Assembly (NCBI RefSeq): GCF_003952505.1
Contig: NZ_CP034450.1
Span: forward strand, 2,170,001-2,234,000
Source of the DNA: Mesorhizobium sp. M4B.F.Ca.ET.058.02.1.1
Lineage (GTDB): Bacteria > Pseudomonadota > Alphaproteobacteria > Rhizobiales > Rhizobiaceae
Length of the DNA stretch: 64,000 nt
Reading direction: 5' to 3'
Shown here piece after piece: positions 24,274 to 32,781 of this stretch. The position numbers and the translations under genes are program-made. Every line of letters starts with the position of its first letter. The stretch's first letter is position 1. Under the pieces are notes generated by a model. That model made no database searches. It was not told the origin of the DNA and saw only the letters and a list, made by a program, of their open reading frames with translations.

Positions 24274-24711
24274 TCAGCCCTTCTTGATCCTGTAGCTCTG
24301 ATGGCAGGTACCGCAATCGCCGCCGATGGTGTTCAGCTGCGCTTTCAAGGCATCGACATCAGCCGGCGGCGCTGCGGTCGCGGCCTTGACGTCGGTCAGC
24401 AACTTGTCCTCGGCCGCGTTGAAGCCCGCCATGTCTTCCCAGATCTTCGGCGCGGCCGTGGTGTCGCCCTTATCACTGCCGGCCGGGAAAAGTTTCTCGG
24501 TATCCCACTTCTCGGCGTTAGCCTGCAGCGCCTGCAACGCCGCCAGCACGGCGGCTGCGTCGAAAGCTTCCTCGCCCTTGACGACCTTCGACAATTGGCC
24601 GGCAAGTTTGCCGCGTTCCTTCATCAGGGCCTGGCGATCCTTGATCGGATCAGCGAAGGCGGCCGAACCCGCTACAGCGAGCATAGAGATGGCGAGAACA
24701 AGCTTTCTCAT
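24274..24711 (-). CDS. Cytochrome c' (class II cytochrome c)
   Basis: A 145-aa protein with a cleavable signal peptide (VLAISMLAVAGSAAFA, cleavage about residue 20). The mature four-helix-bundle protein has the class II features: haem motif CGTCH near the C-terminus (133-137) followed by a basic YRIKKG tail. Cytochromes c' bind NO and are linked to NO tolerance in denitrifiers; no denitrification gene is present here. It is the first gene of a two-gene operon with the diheme cytochrome. Confidence 0.88.
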   Translation of the reverse strand: MRKLVLAISMLAVAGSAAFADPIKDRQALMKERGKLAGQLSKVVKGEEAFDAAAVLAALQALQANAEKWDTEKLFPAGSDKGDTTAAPKIWEDMAGFNAAEDKLLTDVKAATAAPPADVDALKAQLNTIGGDCGTCHQSYRIKKG

Positions 24712-24821
24712 TCAATGGCTCCTTGGTGAAGAGAGTGCGCGACTGGACATTAACGGACGGCGCGGCGGAAATATTCCGTCCGCACAGCAACGACTTTCAC
24801 TTTCCGCTGCAGGCAGAAAAG

Positions 24822-24848
24822 AAAAGCCCCGGTCGTGCCGGGGCTTTT
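24822..24848 (-). terminator. Intrinsic terminator of sodB
   Basis: AAAAGCCCCGG (24822-24832) pairs perfectly with CCGGGGCTTTT (24838-24848) around TCGTG. The A/T flanks provide a U-run on the minus strand downstream of the superoxide dismutase gene. Confidence 0.85.
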
Positions 24849-24858
24849 CGTCAACCAA

Positions 24859-25461
24859 TCAACCTTTCGCCTTTTCGTAAAGCTCGAGGACATAGTCCCA
24901 GTTGATGAGACTGTCGACGAAGGCTTCGAGATATTTCGGCCGTGCGTTGCGATAGTCGATGTAGTAGGAGTGCTCCCAGACATCGACGCCGAGGATCGGC
25001 GAGGCGCCATGGACCAGCGGGTTCTCGCCGTTCGGGGTCTTCGAGATCGCGAGCTTGCCATCCTTGACCGAAAGCCAGGCCCAGCCGGAACCGAACTGGG
25101 TGGTGCCGGCGGCGATGAAATCCGCCTTGAACTTGTCATAGCCGCCGAGGTCGCTGTCGACCGCCGTCTGCAGCGCGCCCGGCAGCTTGGAGCCGCCACC
25201 GCCCTTCTTCATCCACTTCCAAAAATGGATGTGATTGTAGTGCTGGGCGGCGTTGTTGAAGAGCCCGGCGTTCTTGCCGAAGGACTGCTTGACGACTTCC
25301 TCGACCGAAAGGTCACCCAAGCCGGCTTCCGCGGCGAGCTTGTTGCCGTTGTCGACATAGGCCTTGTGGTGCTTGTCGTGATGATACTCCAGCGTCTCCT
25401 TGGACATATAAGGCTGAAGCGCCTCGTAGTCGTAGGGCAAAGCAGGCAGCTCAAAAGCCAT
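24859..25461 (-). CDS. sodB: Fe/Mn superoxide dismutase
   Basis: A 200-aa superoxide dismutase converting superoxide to H2O2 and O2. The metal ligands are visible: His in YHHDKHHKAYVDNGNK, His in YNHIHFWKWM, and Asp and His in DVWEHSYYIDYRNARPKY. No signal peptide, so cytoplasmic. The sequence looks like the iron-dependent rhizobial type, but metal choice cannot be settled by eye. Followed by an intrinsic terminator at 24822-24848. Confidence 0.93.
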   Translation of the reverse strand: MAFELPALPYDYEALQPYMSKETLEYHHDKHHKAYVDNGNKLAAEAGLGDLSVEEVVKQSFGKNAGLFNNAAQHYNHIHFWKWMKKGGGGSKLPGALQTAVDSDLGGYDKFKADFIAAGTTQFGSGWAWLSVKDGKLAISKTPNGENPLVHGASPILGVDVWEHSYYIDYRNARPKYLEAFVDSLINWDYVLELYEKAKG

Positions 25462-25634
25462 GGATGGTACTCCCTCATGGAAAATCCGGTGTCACTACCG
25501 GACTAAGATAGGTCTGGAATGATTTGGGACAACTCCGGAATGAAGTGCCGGTTCCCTTTCTAGAGAGGTTCCGGAAACCTGTCACACGGTTTTGCGGCAG
25601 GCGGCTGCGTCAAAAGAGAAAGCCTGCCCACGGA

Positions 25635-26513
25635 TCAGGCGGCGGATGTGGAATGCGCCCAGTCCCAATAGAGCTCGCGCGCCTTTTTGGCGACGGGGCC
25701 AGGCTGGAGATTGCGCTCTTCGATGCGGGTGATCGGCACGACCTTGGAATGGTTGCCGGTCGAGAATATCTCGTCCGCTTCAAGGAAATCGCGCACCGAC
25801 AGCGTCTTTTCGGTGGTCTTGAAGCCGTAGTCGCCGAGCAAGCCTATGGTGCGCGAACGAGTGATGCCGGACAGGAAGGTGCCGTTCGCCGCCGGCGTGA
25901 GCACATGGCCGTCCTTGACCAGGAAGATGTTCGAGGTTCCGGTCTCGGCGACATTGCCCAGCATGTCGAGCACCAGCGCATTGTCGAAGCCGCGCATCTT
26001 GGCTTCGAGGATGGCGCGGCCATTGTTGGGGTAAAGGCAGCCGGCCTTGGCGTTGGTCGGCATGGTCTCGATGGTCGGCCGCCGGAAAGGTGAGACGGTG
26101 ACCGAAAAGCCTGCTGGCGAGATCATCGGCGATTCGTAAAGGCAGAGGCAGAAGCGGGTCGAGGCCGGATCGGCCGGCACGCCCATATAGCCGCCATGCT
26201 CGGCCCAGTACATCGGCCTGATATAGACCGCCGTCTTGCCGTCGAACTTCTTCAGCCCGTCCCAGGTCAGCCCGACGATCTTCTCGGTGGTCATGGTAGG
26301 TTTCAGGCCGAGCGCGATGGCCGAGGCGTTCACCCGCGCTGCATGACGCTCGAGGTCGGGCGCCACGCCCTCGAACCAGCGGGCGCCGTCGAAGACGCTG
26401 GTGCCCAGCCACATGGCGTGGCTGCGGGGCCCGAGAATGGCGACGTTGCCCTCGTACCAGTCACCATCGACGAAGGTCCATGTCGCGGATTGCGCCGCTG
26501 CCGCCAGTGTCAT
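25635..26513 (-). CDS. ilvE: Branched-chain amino acid aminotransferase
   Basis: A PLP-dependent class IV aminotransferase of 292 aa, interconverting Leu/Ile/Val with their 2-oxo acids. Class IV features include the N-terminal FDGARWFEG, the phosphate region ETGTSNIFLVKDG and FLSGITRSRTIGLLGDYG, and the PLP lysine probably in TNAKAGCLYPNNGRA. Related D-amino acid and 4-amino-4-deoxychorismate lyases share the fold, so the substrate assignment is probable rather than certain. The ATG at 26513 gives the family length; a reading extended to 26993 is antisense to the HAD gene. Divergent from it with a 207-bp gap. Confidence 0.85.
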   Translation of the reverse strand: MTLAAAAQSATWTFVDGDWYEGNVAILGPRSHAMWLGTSVFDGARWFEGVAPDLERHAARVNASAIALGLKPTMTTEKIVGLTWDGLKKFDGKTAVYIRPMYWAEHGGYMGVPADPASTRFCLCLYESPMISPAGFSVTVSPFRRPTIETMPTNAKAGCLYPNNGRAILEAKMRGFDNALVLDMLGNVAETGTSNIFLVKDGHVLTPAANGTFLSGITRSRTIGLLGDYGFKTTEKTLSVRDFLEADEIFSTGNHSKVVPITRIEERNLQPGPVAKKARELYWDWAHSTSAA

Positions 26514-26720
26514 TGCTCGGGTCCGTCCAAGTGTTCTTGCGAAGCGGGCATAGGAAAATGCTTTGGTGGCCGCCGTCAACCGGCATCGTGGAGTTTTGTT
26601 GGGGCCAGCCGGCCTCCGCCAACCGATGTCGGCCTGGTTTGGCCGCGATCCGCAACATCGATCGGTGCTGGCTGCAATCAACGCTTGCGCTTCGCTTCCC
26701 CTCGCCTCACTACTGTCGCC

Positions 26721-27383
26721 ATGCATCACGCGGCCTATGTTTTCGACGCCTACGGCACGTTGTTCGACGTGCATGCCGCCGTGCGCCGCCATGCCGGCGA
26801 GATCGGGCCGGACGGCCAGTTGCTCTCCGAGATATGGCGCGCCAAACAGCTCGAATATTCCTGGGTCAGGACGCTGATGGGCGCCTATGCCGATTTCTGG
26901 CAATTGACCGAGCAGGCGCTCGATTTCGCCTTGCGCAAGGTACCCTCCGCCGACAGGGGCTTGCGAGCCAAGCTGCTGGAGGCTTATTGGCACCTCGACT
27001 GCTATCCGGAGGTGCCGGCAGTGCTCAAGGCGCTCAAGGCATCGGGCGCGAGGCTCGCGATCCTCTCCAACGGTTCGCCCGAGATGCTGGAGGCGGCGGT
27101 GAAGTCTGCCGCGCTCGACCAGGTGCTGGACGATGTATTTTCGGTCGATGCGGTGCGACGCTTCAAGGCCGACCCGTCGGTCTACGACATGGTGACCACC
27201 GGCTGGCGCCTCTATCCGGGTGCGGTGTCTTTCCAGTCCTCCAACCGCTGGGACGTCGCCGGCGCCACCAAGTTCGGTTTCCGCACGGTGTGGATCAACC
27301 GTGCCAACCAGCCCGATGAATACCGAGACTTTCCGCCAGGGCTGATCCTGCCTTCGCTCGAAGGCCTTCTTGGGGGTGCATGA
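26721..27383 (+). CDS. Haloacid dehalogenase, type II (HAD superfamily)
   Basis: A 220-aa HAD hydrolase of the L-2-haloacid dehalogenase group. The nucleophile motif is YVFDAYGTLFDV (Asp about 9-10); motif II is AILSNGSP (about 112-119); the conserved Lys is in RRFKADPSVYDM; and the acidic motif III, with FQSSNRWDVAGATKFGFRTVWINR, is typical of type II dehalogenases. These enzymes displace halide from 2-haloacids through an aspartyl ester, but many homologues have unknown substrates. Cytoplasmic. A weak hairpin follows at 27387-27410. Confidence 0.88.
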   Translation: MHHAAYVFDAYGTLFDVHAAVRRHAGEIGPDGQLLSEIWRAKQLEYSWVRTLMGAYADFWQLTEQALDFALRKVPSADRGLRAKLLEAYWHLDCYPEVPAVLKALKASGARLAILSNGSPEMLEAAVKSAALDQVLDDVFSVDAVRRFKADPSVYDMVTTGWRLYPGAVSFQSSNRWDVAGATKFGFRTVWINRANQPDEYRDFPPGLILPSLEGLLGGA

Positions 27384-27554
27384 CGGCGCTGTTGCTGCAG
27401 CGCAACAGCGGCAATGCGGTCACAGCTTCGCCTTTGTTTGTCCACCCTTAGGCCAGATTTGGAACCGCCTATCGCCGCCGACTGTTATTGGAGCGCCGGC
27501 AGCCAGCCTGCGGATTCATGCTTTCTTGCGAATTAAGACCTAGAAAAGGCAACC

Positions 27555-28376
27555 ATGTCAGACGCTTCCTTCCGCATCAGCCGTCGTGGCTTTCTCAACT
27601 TCACAGCCCTTGGCGCTGCCTCGGTCGCGGCTTCCGCCTGCACGACCACCGGTCCGGCTCCAGAGCCTGCGCAACCGCCACCGCCCGCCTATGTCGATCC
27701 GCCGCTCGGCGACTACGAGACGATGTATGGGGCGACGTCCGACAACGGATTCGACCTGCCGGCCATTCCGGTCAACAAGATCGATCATCAATTCCTGCGC
27801 CAGATCGTTCCCGACCCGACCGGCCAGCGGCCGGGCACCATCGTCGTCGATACGACCAACCACTTCCTCTACCTCGTGCGTGAGGGCGGCCAGGCGATCC
27901 GCTACGGCGTCGGCCTCGGCCGCGCCGGCTTCGAGTGGTCGGGCGATGCTGTGGTGCAGTGGAAGCAGAAATGGCCGAAGTGGACGCCGCCGGATGAGAT
28001 GGTCGCCCGCCAGCCGGAACTGACCCAATACAGCGCCAAGAACGGTGGCATGCCCGGCGGCTTGAAGAACCCCCTCGGCGCCCGCGCGCTATACCTCTTC
28101 CAGGGCGATCAGGACACGCTCTACCGGCTGCACGGCTCGCCGGAATGGTGGTCGATCGGTAAGTCCGTGTCGTCGGGCTGCGTGCGCCTGATCAACCAGG
28201 ATATTGTCGACCTCTATGATCGCGTGCCCAGCAAAACCCCGGTCATCGTGACCGCCGATATCGGCGCGCCGGTGGCCGACATGCCGGATCGCAGAGCCAT
28301 CCCGATCGATGCCGGCGTACCGACCGGCTCGATCCTGCTCGGTCCGGTGAAGCGGCTCACGAACGAGATCTTCTGA
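27555..28376 (+). CDS. L,D-transpeptidase (ErfK/YbiS/YnhG family), Tat/lipoprotein signal
   Basis: A 273-aa periplasmic enzyme forming 3-3 peptide cross-links or attaching proteins to peptidoglycan. The N-terminus has a twin-arginine motif (SRRGFLNF) and a lipobox-like AASAC (Cys29), suggesting Tat export and lipidation. The catalytic signature is HGSPEWWSIGKSVSSGCVRL, giving His193, Cys209 and Arg211. A Pro-rich linker lies at about 33-50. AAAAGG precedes the ATG. It converges with the MocR gene, ending 12 nt before it. Confidence 0.92.
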   Translation: MSDASFRISRRGFLNFTALGAASVAASACTTTGPAPEPAQPPPPAYVDPPLGDYETMYGATSDNGFDLPAIPVNKIDHQFLRQIVPDPTGQRPGTIVVDTTNHFLYLVREGGQAIRYGVGLGRAGFEWSGDAVVQWKQKWPKWTPPDEMVARQPELTQYSAKNGGMPGGLKNPLGARALYLFQGDQDTLYRLHGSPEWWSIGKSVSSGCVRLINQDIVDLYDRVPSKTPVIVTADIGAPVADMPDRRAIPIDAGVPTGSILLGPVKRLTNEIF

Positions 28377-28388
28377 GCTTTGGGTTCG

Positions 28389-29816
28389 TCAGCGGTGTTC
28401 GGCCAGTATCCTCGCCAGCACCGCAACGCCGCGCCGCACCGCTTCCGCGTCAAGCCCGGCGTACCCCATGATGAAGCCAGCCGTTTCCGGCCGAGGCCCG
28501 CTCGGGTCGTAGAGCGGCGATACCGGGTAGAGACCGATCCCGGCAGCGCGCGCGGCCGCGATGATTGCGGTCTCGCGCCCGGCGGCGATGCCGTGCATCC
28601 AGGCCACGACATGAAGGCCCGTGTCGGCTCCCGCAACGGTGACCCTCGGGCCCAGACGGTCGGCCAATGCCTGCAGCAGCACCTGCCTGCGCTCAGCATT
28701 CTTTCTGCGGATACTGCGGACGTGACGCTCGTAGGCGCCGCTCGTCAGCAAGTCACCCAACACGTCTTGCTCCAACATGGGCGCATGCCGGTCGGTCAGG
28801 CGCTTCGCCTCGCTGAACGCCCGGCACAGGCCGGTTGGGATGACGAGATAGCCAAGCCTCAAAGTGGGCGAGAGCGTCTTGGAGAACGTCCCCACATAGA
28901 TGACTGACTCCGCGCCGAGGGTCTGCAGGGGTGGGATGGGAACGATGTCGTGGCGGTACTCGCCGTCATAGTCATCTTCAACGATGTAGGCGCCTGTCGC
29001 CGTGGCCCATGCCAGGAGGGAACGCCGCCGCGTCGCCGAAAGCACGCTTCCGAGCGGGAACTGGTGCGACGGCGTCACGCAGGCGAGGCGGGCTGGCGGC
29101 AGCGCATCCGTCCTCAACCCGTCCGCGTCGACGGCAACGGGAACCGCGACGCCGCCTGCCGCGGCAAAGGCATGGCGAGCCAGCGGATATCCCGGGTTTT
29201 CGATCACGAAGGGGTTGCCGGGGTCGAGCAACAGCCGTCCGCAGAGGTCGAGCCCCTGCTGCGAGCCGTTCACGATGACGATCTGGTCCGGCACGCAGTT
29301 GATGCCGCGAGCGCGCCAGAGATAGCCCTGAAGCGCGACGCGGAGAGCCGAAGACCCTTGCGGATCGCCGTAGCGCAGCCGCGCGCCGCGTCGCAGGATG
29401 GCTTTGTTGGACGCCCGTCGCCAGGCCAGCACCGGAAAGTCTGCCCCGGACAGATCGCCATAGCGGAAATCCGCGACCTTGCCCGGCTGCTGCTCCGGTG
29501 GCGGAGGCAAAGCCAGCAGCCGGCGCGCGAATGCCGAAAGGTTCCGAGGCGGGGCGGTCGAGACGGGCGCCTCCCCCGTCGCCCTCTCCAACCCTGCGGC
29601 AACGACGGCACGCGCCCCATGGCGGATGATCAGATAGCCTTCGGCGTTAAGCTGATTATAGGCCGCCGTCACCGTAGTTCGTGACGCGCCCCATTCGGCG
29701 GCGAAGGCCCGCGTCGAGGGTAGGCGGTCGCCGGGCTGGTAGGCGCCGCTGTGGATCTGTTCCTTGATTGCCGCGATGATCCGGCGCGCGACACGATCCT
29801 GCTCCAACTGGACCAC
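28389..29816 (-). CDS. MocR-type GntR regulator with aminotransferase domain
   Basis: A 475-aa MocR/PdxR-like regulator: an N-terminal GntR winged helix (about 1-75; LPSTRAFAAEWGASRTTVTAAYNQLNAEGYL) fused to a class I aminotransferase-like domain (about 120-470) with VNGSQQGLDLCGRLLLDPG and the PLP-lysine motif TFSKTLSPTLRLGY. Such proteins sense PLP or amines and regulate vitamin B6, GABA or other genes. The start is a GTG at 29816. It is divergent from a PaiB-family gene, with an inverted repeat in the 76-bp gap, which makes that gene its likely target. Confidence 0.88.
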   Translation of the reverse strand: MVQLEQDRVARRIIAAIKEQIHSGAYQPGDRLPSTRAFAAEWGASRTTVTAAYNQLNAEGYLIIRHGARAVVAAGLERATGEAPVSTAPPRNLSAFARRLLALPPPPEQQPGKVADFRYGDLSGADFPVLAWRRASNKAILRRGARLRYGDPQGSSALRVALQGYLWRARGINCVPDQIVIVNGSQQGLDLCGRLLLDPGNPFVIENPGYPLARHAFAAAGGVAVPVAVDADGLRTDALPPARLACVTPSHQFPLGSVLSATRRRSLLAWATATGAYIVEDDYDGEYRHDIVPIPPLQTLGAESVIYVGTFSKTLSPTLRLGYLVIPTGLCRAFSEAKRLTDRHAPMLEQDVLGDLLTSGAYERHVRSIRRKNAERRQVLLQALADRLGPRVTVAGADTGLHVVAWMHGIAAGRETAIIAAARAAGIGLYPVSPLYDPSGPRPETAGFIMGYAGLDAEAVRRGVAVLARILAEHR

Positions 29817-29831
29817 CGAAAAACCTCAAAA

Positions 29832-29844
29832 CTGGATATTCCAG
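29832..29844. promoter_or_regulatory. Inverted repeat between MocR and PaiB genes
   Basis: CTGGA-TAT-TCCAG is a 13-bp perfect inverted repeat in the short divergent gap, 48 nt before the PaiB start. It is a candidate operator for the MocR regulator. Confidence 0.4.
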
Positions 29845-29892
29845 GCAAGCCAGACATCAGGCATCTTCAGCTGCGACGCAAGGAGTTTCATC

Positions 29893-30516
29893 ATGTACAT
29901 ACCGCCTGCCTTCCGGGATGACGACAAGGAGAGCCTGAGAGCGACGATCCGCGCGGCGCGGTTGGGGACCCTGGTCACCGCCACCGCGGAAGGACTGCTG
30001 GCGACGCCATTGCCGCTTTTCCTCGACGAGAGCGAGGGCGAGCACGGCACAATCTACGGCCATGTCGCGAAGGCAAATCCGCAGTGGCGCGCACCCGTGC
30101 TGGGTGATGGCCTGGCGATCTTCATGGGGCCGGACGCCTACGTGACGCCGGCGTGGTATCAAACCAAACAGGAAACCGGCAAGGTCGTGCCGACCTGGAA
30201 CTATGTCGCCATCCACTCCTATGGGCCGGTCGAATTCTTCGACGACGCCGACAGGCTGCTCGAGGTGGTGACGCGTCTCACCAATCTGCATGAAGGCGGG
30301 CGCGCCACACCGTGGTCCGTGTCGGATGCTCCGCCGGAGTTCATTCAGTCGCAGCTTAGGGGGATCGTCGGCCTGCGCATGCCGGTCGCGAGGCTGGAAG
30401 GCAAGCGCAAGATGAGCCAGAACCGCAACGCGGCCGATCGCGCCGGTGTCATGTCCGGCCTTGCGGCAAGTGACCGGCTTTCGGACCGCGAGGTCGCACC
30501 TCTCATCCCGTCGTGA
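29893..30516 (+). CDS. PaiB-family FMN-binding protein
   Basis: A 207-aa member of the PaiB / FMN-binding split-barrel family, named for a Bacillus protein affecting sporulation and protease genes. The family start is MYIPPAFR, with ATIRAARLGTLVTATAEGLLATPLPLFLD, then HVAKANPQWR, YVTPAWYQTKQETGKVVPTWNYVAIHSYG and the C-terminal IVGLRMPVARLEGKRKMSQNR. AAGGAG precedes the ATG at 29893. It is divergent from a MocR-type regulator and probably controlled by it. Whether it is a flavin-dependent enzyme or a regulator is not settled for this family. Confidence 0.88.
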   Translation: MYIPPAFRDDDKESLRATIRAARLGTLVTATAEGLLATPLPLFLDESEGEHGTIYGHVAKANPQWRAPVLGDGLAIFMGPDAYVTPAWYQTKQETGKVVPTWNYVAIHSYGPVEFFDDADRLLEVVTRLTNLHEGGRATPWSVSDAPPEFIQSQLRGIVGLRMPVARLEGKRKMSQNRNAADRAGVMSGLAASDRLSDREVAPLIPS

Positions 30517-30579
30517 GTCCGTCATGCCGGATCTGAGCCGGTTTGCCTGGTTCTTTCGCCGCGGCTTTTCCTGCTCGCC

Positions 30580-30741
30580 ATCACGTCGGAAGGATTGATC
30601 ACGGCAGCTCTCTGTCATCCGCTCGAGGCGACCTCCGCCCTTCTCGTGCAGACCATGATCGATGTCATTGGACCGCAGGCACCTATCGCTGCCCTTCAGC
30701 GGTCCATCCCCTTCGAGATCGTCACGCCGGAGAATATCTGA
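30580..30741 (+). pseudogene. C-terminal remnant of a LacI-type regulator or sugar-binding protein
   Basis: In the frame ending at the stop 30739-30741 the sequence reads TSEGLITAALCHPLEATS ... [11 protein letters not shown]. This is the usual C-terminal signature of LacI-family effector domains and related periplasmic sugar-binding proteins. No start or upstream domain is recognisable, so the gene was truncated. Its 3' end overlaps the extended 3' end of the convergent DUF853 gene by 20 bp (30722-30741). Confidence 0.5.
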
Positions 30742-32389
30742 GGCAGCGCCCTGCTGCCTTCGCGCCGCCACGGTCACAGCAGTTCCAGCAGTTGCGGCAA
30801 AAGACAGCGTTGGTGTCGAGCTTGATAGCCGCCACCCGAACCATCCTACCGCCCCTGGCCAGGCTGCCCAGAATCCCGCGTACGATCGCGCGCCCAACGG
30901 ACGATCCGACCGAGCGCACCACCGACTTGATCGCCGCCTCGGCTACCGTCTGGCGGTTGGAGGGACGCGGCGCCGGCGCGCGGCGGCCGCCGGACTGCGG
31001 GGCAGGATCGTCACCGAACCCAGGGATGGTCCAGCGCGAGCGGCCGCTATCGGCCTGTTGCGCCTGCTGCTCGGCCTCCTGCGCCTCCCTGGCCTTCTTC
31101 TGCAGCATCTCGAAGGCCGATTCGCGGTCGATGGTCTGGTCGTATTGCCCCGTAACCGGGCTCTCGGCGATCAGCTGGCGGCGCTCGTCCGGCGTGATCG
31201 GGCCAAGTCGAGACGATGGCGGCCGGATCAACGTGCGCTGAACCATGGACGGCACGCCCTTGGTCTCCAGGGTCGAGACCAGCGCCTCGCCGGTGCCGAG
31301 CTGCGTGATGGCCGTGGCGCAGTCGAAATCGGGATTCGGCCGGAAGGTGTCGGCGGCCGTCCGCACCGCCTGCTGCTCGCGTGGCGTATAGGCGCGCAGC
31401 GCATGCTGGACGCGGTTGCCGAGCTGGGCCAGGACCTTTTCGGGAATATCCAGCGGGTTCTGGGTGACGAAATAGACGCCGACGCCCTTGGAGCGGATCA
31501 GCCGCACCACCTGCTCGACGCGATCGATCAGCACCTTCGGCGCGTCCTCGAACAAGAGATGCGCCTCGTCGAAGAAGAAGACCAGCTTCGGCCTTTCAGG
31601 ATCGCCGACCTCGGGAAGTTCCTCGAACAATTCCGACATCAGCCAGAGCAGGAAGGTGGCGTAGAGGCGCGGGTTCATCATCAGCTTGTCGGCGGCAAGC
31701 ACGCTGATCGCGCCACGGCCGTCGCGGGTGGTGCGCATGATGTCGGCGATGCGCAGCGCCGGCTCTCCGAAGAAGTTCGCCGCGCCCTGCTGTTCCAGCA
31801 CCAGGAGGGTGCGCTGGATGGCGCCGACGGATGGCTTCGTCACATTGCCGTAGCGGGCGCTGAGCTCGTCGGCACGCTCGGCGATGTTGGCGAGCAGCGC
31901 CTGCAGATCCTTGAGGTCGAGCAGCAGCAGGCCTTCCTCGTCGGCAATGCGGAAGGCGATGTTCATGATGCCCTCCTGCGCCTCGGTGAGGTTCATCAGG
32001 CGCGAGAGCAGCAGCGGACCCATCTCCGAGATGGTGGCGCGGATCGGATGGCCCTGTTCGCCGAACAGATCCCAGAAGATGACCGGGAATTGCTGGAAGT
32101 CGTACGGCTCAAGCTTCACCTGCTCGGCGCGCTTGACCAGGAAATCCTTGGCTTCGCCCATCATGGCGATGCCGGAAAGATCGCCCTTGATGTCGGCACA
32201 GAAAACCGGCACGCCGGCGTTGGAAAAACCTTCGGCGAGGATCTGCAGGCTGACCGTCTTGCCGGTGCCGGTGGCGCCGGTGATCAGGCCGTGGCGGTTG
32301 CCATATTGCAGCAGAAGCTGTTCGGGGCGCTGGTAGCTGTCGTCGGGCTTGCGGCTGGCGCCGATGAAAATACTCTTGTCGTCAGCCAT
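30722..32389 (-). CDS. DUF853 / HerA-like P-loop ATPase with atypical tail
   Basis: A 555-aa HerA/FtsK-superfamily ATPase of the DUF853 family. It has the Walker A GATGTGKT (about 38-45), the Walker [13 protein letters not shown] (about 270-281) and an arginine-finger region with [21 protein letters not shown]. The family's cellular role is poorly known; YjgR is the E. coli relative. The C-terminal Arg/Ala-rich linker normally ends soon after a GSLxxGR-like motif. Here the frame continues about 38 residues into non-homologous sequence rich in Cys ([13 protein letters not shown]) that antisenses a LacI remnant. A TAG out of frame by one base at 30846-30848 suggests a lost stop. The ATG at 32389 is clear. 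Confidence 0.85.
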   Translation of the reverse strand: MADDKSIFIGASRKPDDSYQRPEQLLLQYGNRHGLITGATGTGKTVSLQILAEGFSNAGVPVFCADIKGDLSGIAMMGEAKDFLVKRAEQVKLEPYDFQQFPVIFWDLFGEQGHPIRATISEMGPLLLSRLMNLTEAQEGIMNIAFRIADEEGLLLLDLKDLQALLANIAERADELSARYGNVTKPSVGAIQRTLLVLEQQGAANFFGEPALRIADIMRTTRDGRGAISVLAADKLMMNPRLYATFLLWLMSELFEELPEVGDPERPKLVFFFDEAHLLFEDAPKVLIDRVEQVVRLIRSKGVGVYFVTQNPLDIPEKVLAQLGNRVQHALRAYTPREQQAVRTAADTFRPNPDFDCATAITQLGTGEALVSTLETKGVPSMVQRTLIRPPSSRLGPITPDERRQLIAESPVTGQYDQTIDRESAFEMLQKKAREAQEAEQQAQQADSGRSRWTIPGFGDDPAPQSGGRRAPAPRPSNRQTVAEAAIKSVVRSVGSSVGRAIVRGILGSLARGGRMVRVAAIKLDTNAVFCRNCWNCCDRGGAKAAGRCLRYSPA

Positions 32390-32781
32390 ATGTCGGTCTC
32401 CGCGAACCTGATGAAGTCAAAGCAAAAGGCCACGCCTGAGGTATAGTGACGCGACGCGGCAGCGACAATGCTCCTATCGCAATTTGGGCCCCTATCGCAA
32501 TTTGGGCGTCCAATCGCGATCGGAATTGGAACCCAGCCCAAAGCTGGGTCTTGACGGGCTTGTGGCAAGTTGTGGATTTTGGGCATGTTTGGCAATCGAT
32601 TGGTGGTTCACCCGGCCGCATGGGCAGCGCATTGTGATATCGGGCATGGAACCTTAGACTAACGGTTCGATTGATGCGGCAGACGGCGCATGACCGCGAA
32701 AGGATCATGCGCTGAATCAAAGGTGCTACGGCGTCCGCGACGTGTCCAGGAGATGCGCGGCGCTGTAAGGGAGGAGAGCGG
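32390..32781. other. Intergenic region with a short tandem repeat
   Basis: About 390 bp between the divergent DUF853 and methylmalonyl-CoA mutase genes. Two 18-bp tandem units (CCTATCGCAATTTGGGC plus one base) occupy 32473-32508, and a CCAAT...ATTGG inverted pair follows at about 32511-32529. No gene is evident. The region probably holds the promoters for both flanking genes. Confidence 0.6.

Noticed and set aside
26196..26720. An upstream extension of the HAD gene
   Set aside because: It is antisense to ilvE and lacks family similarity; the ATG at 26721 gives the normal length.
27387..27410. Hairpin CGCTGTTG/CAACAGCG after the HAD gene
   Set aside because: It has no T-tract; it could be part of an RNA structure but is not a convincing terminator.
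30662..32446. A 594-codon open frame on the plus strand
   Set aside because: It is antisense to the DUF853 gene, which has Walker motifs; the plus-strand product has no recognisable domain.
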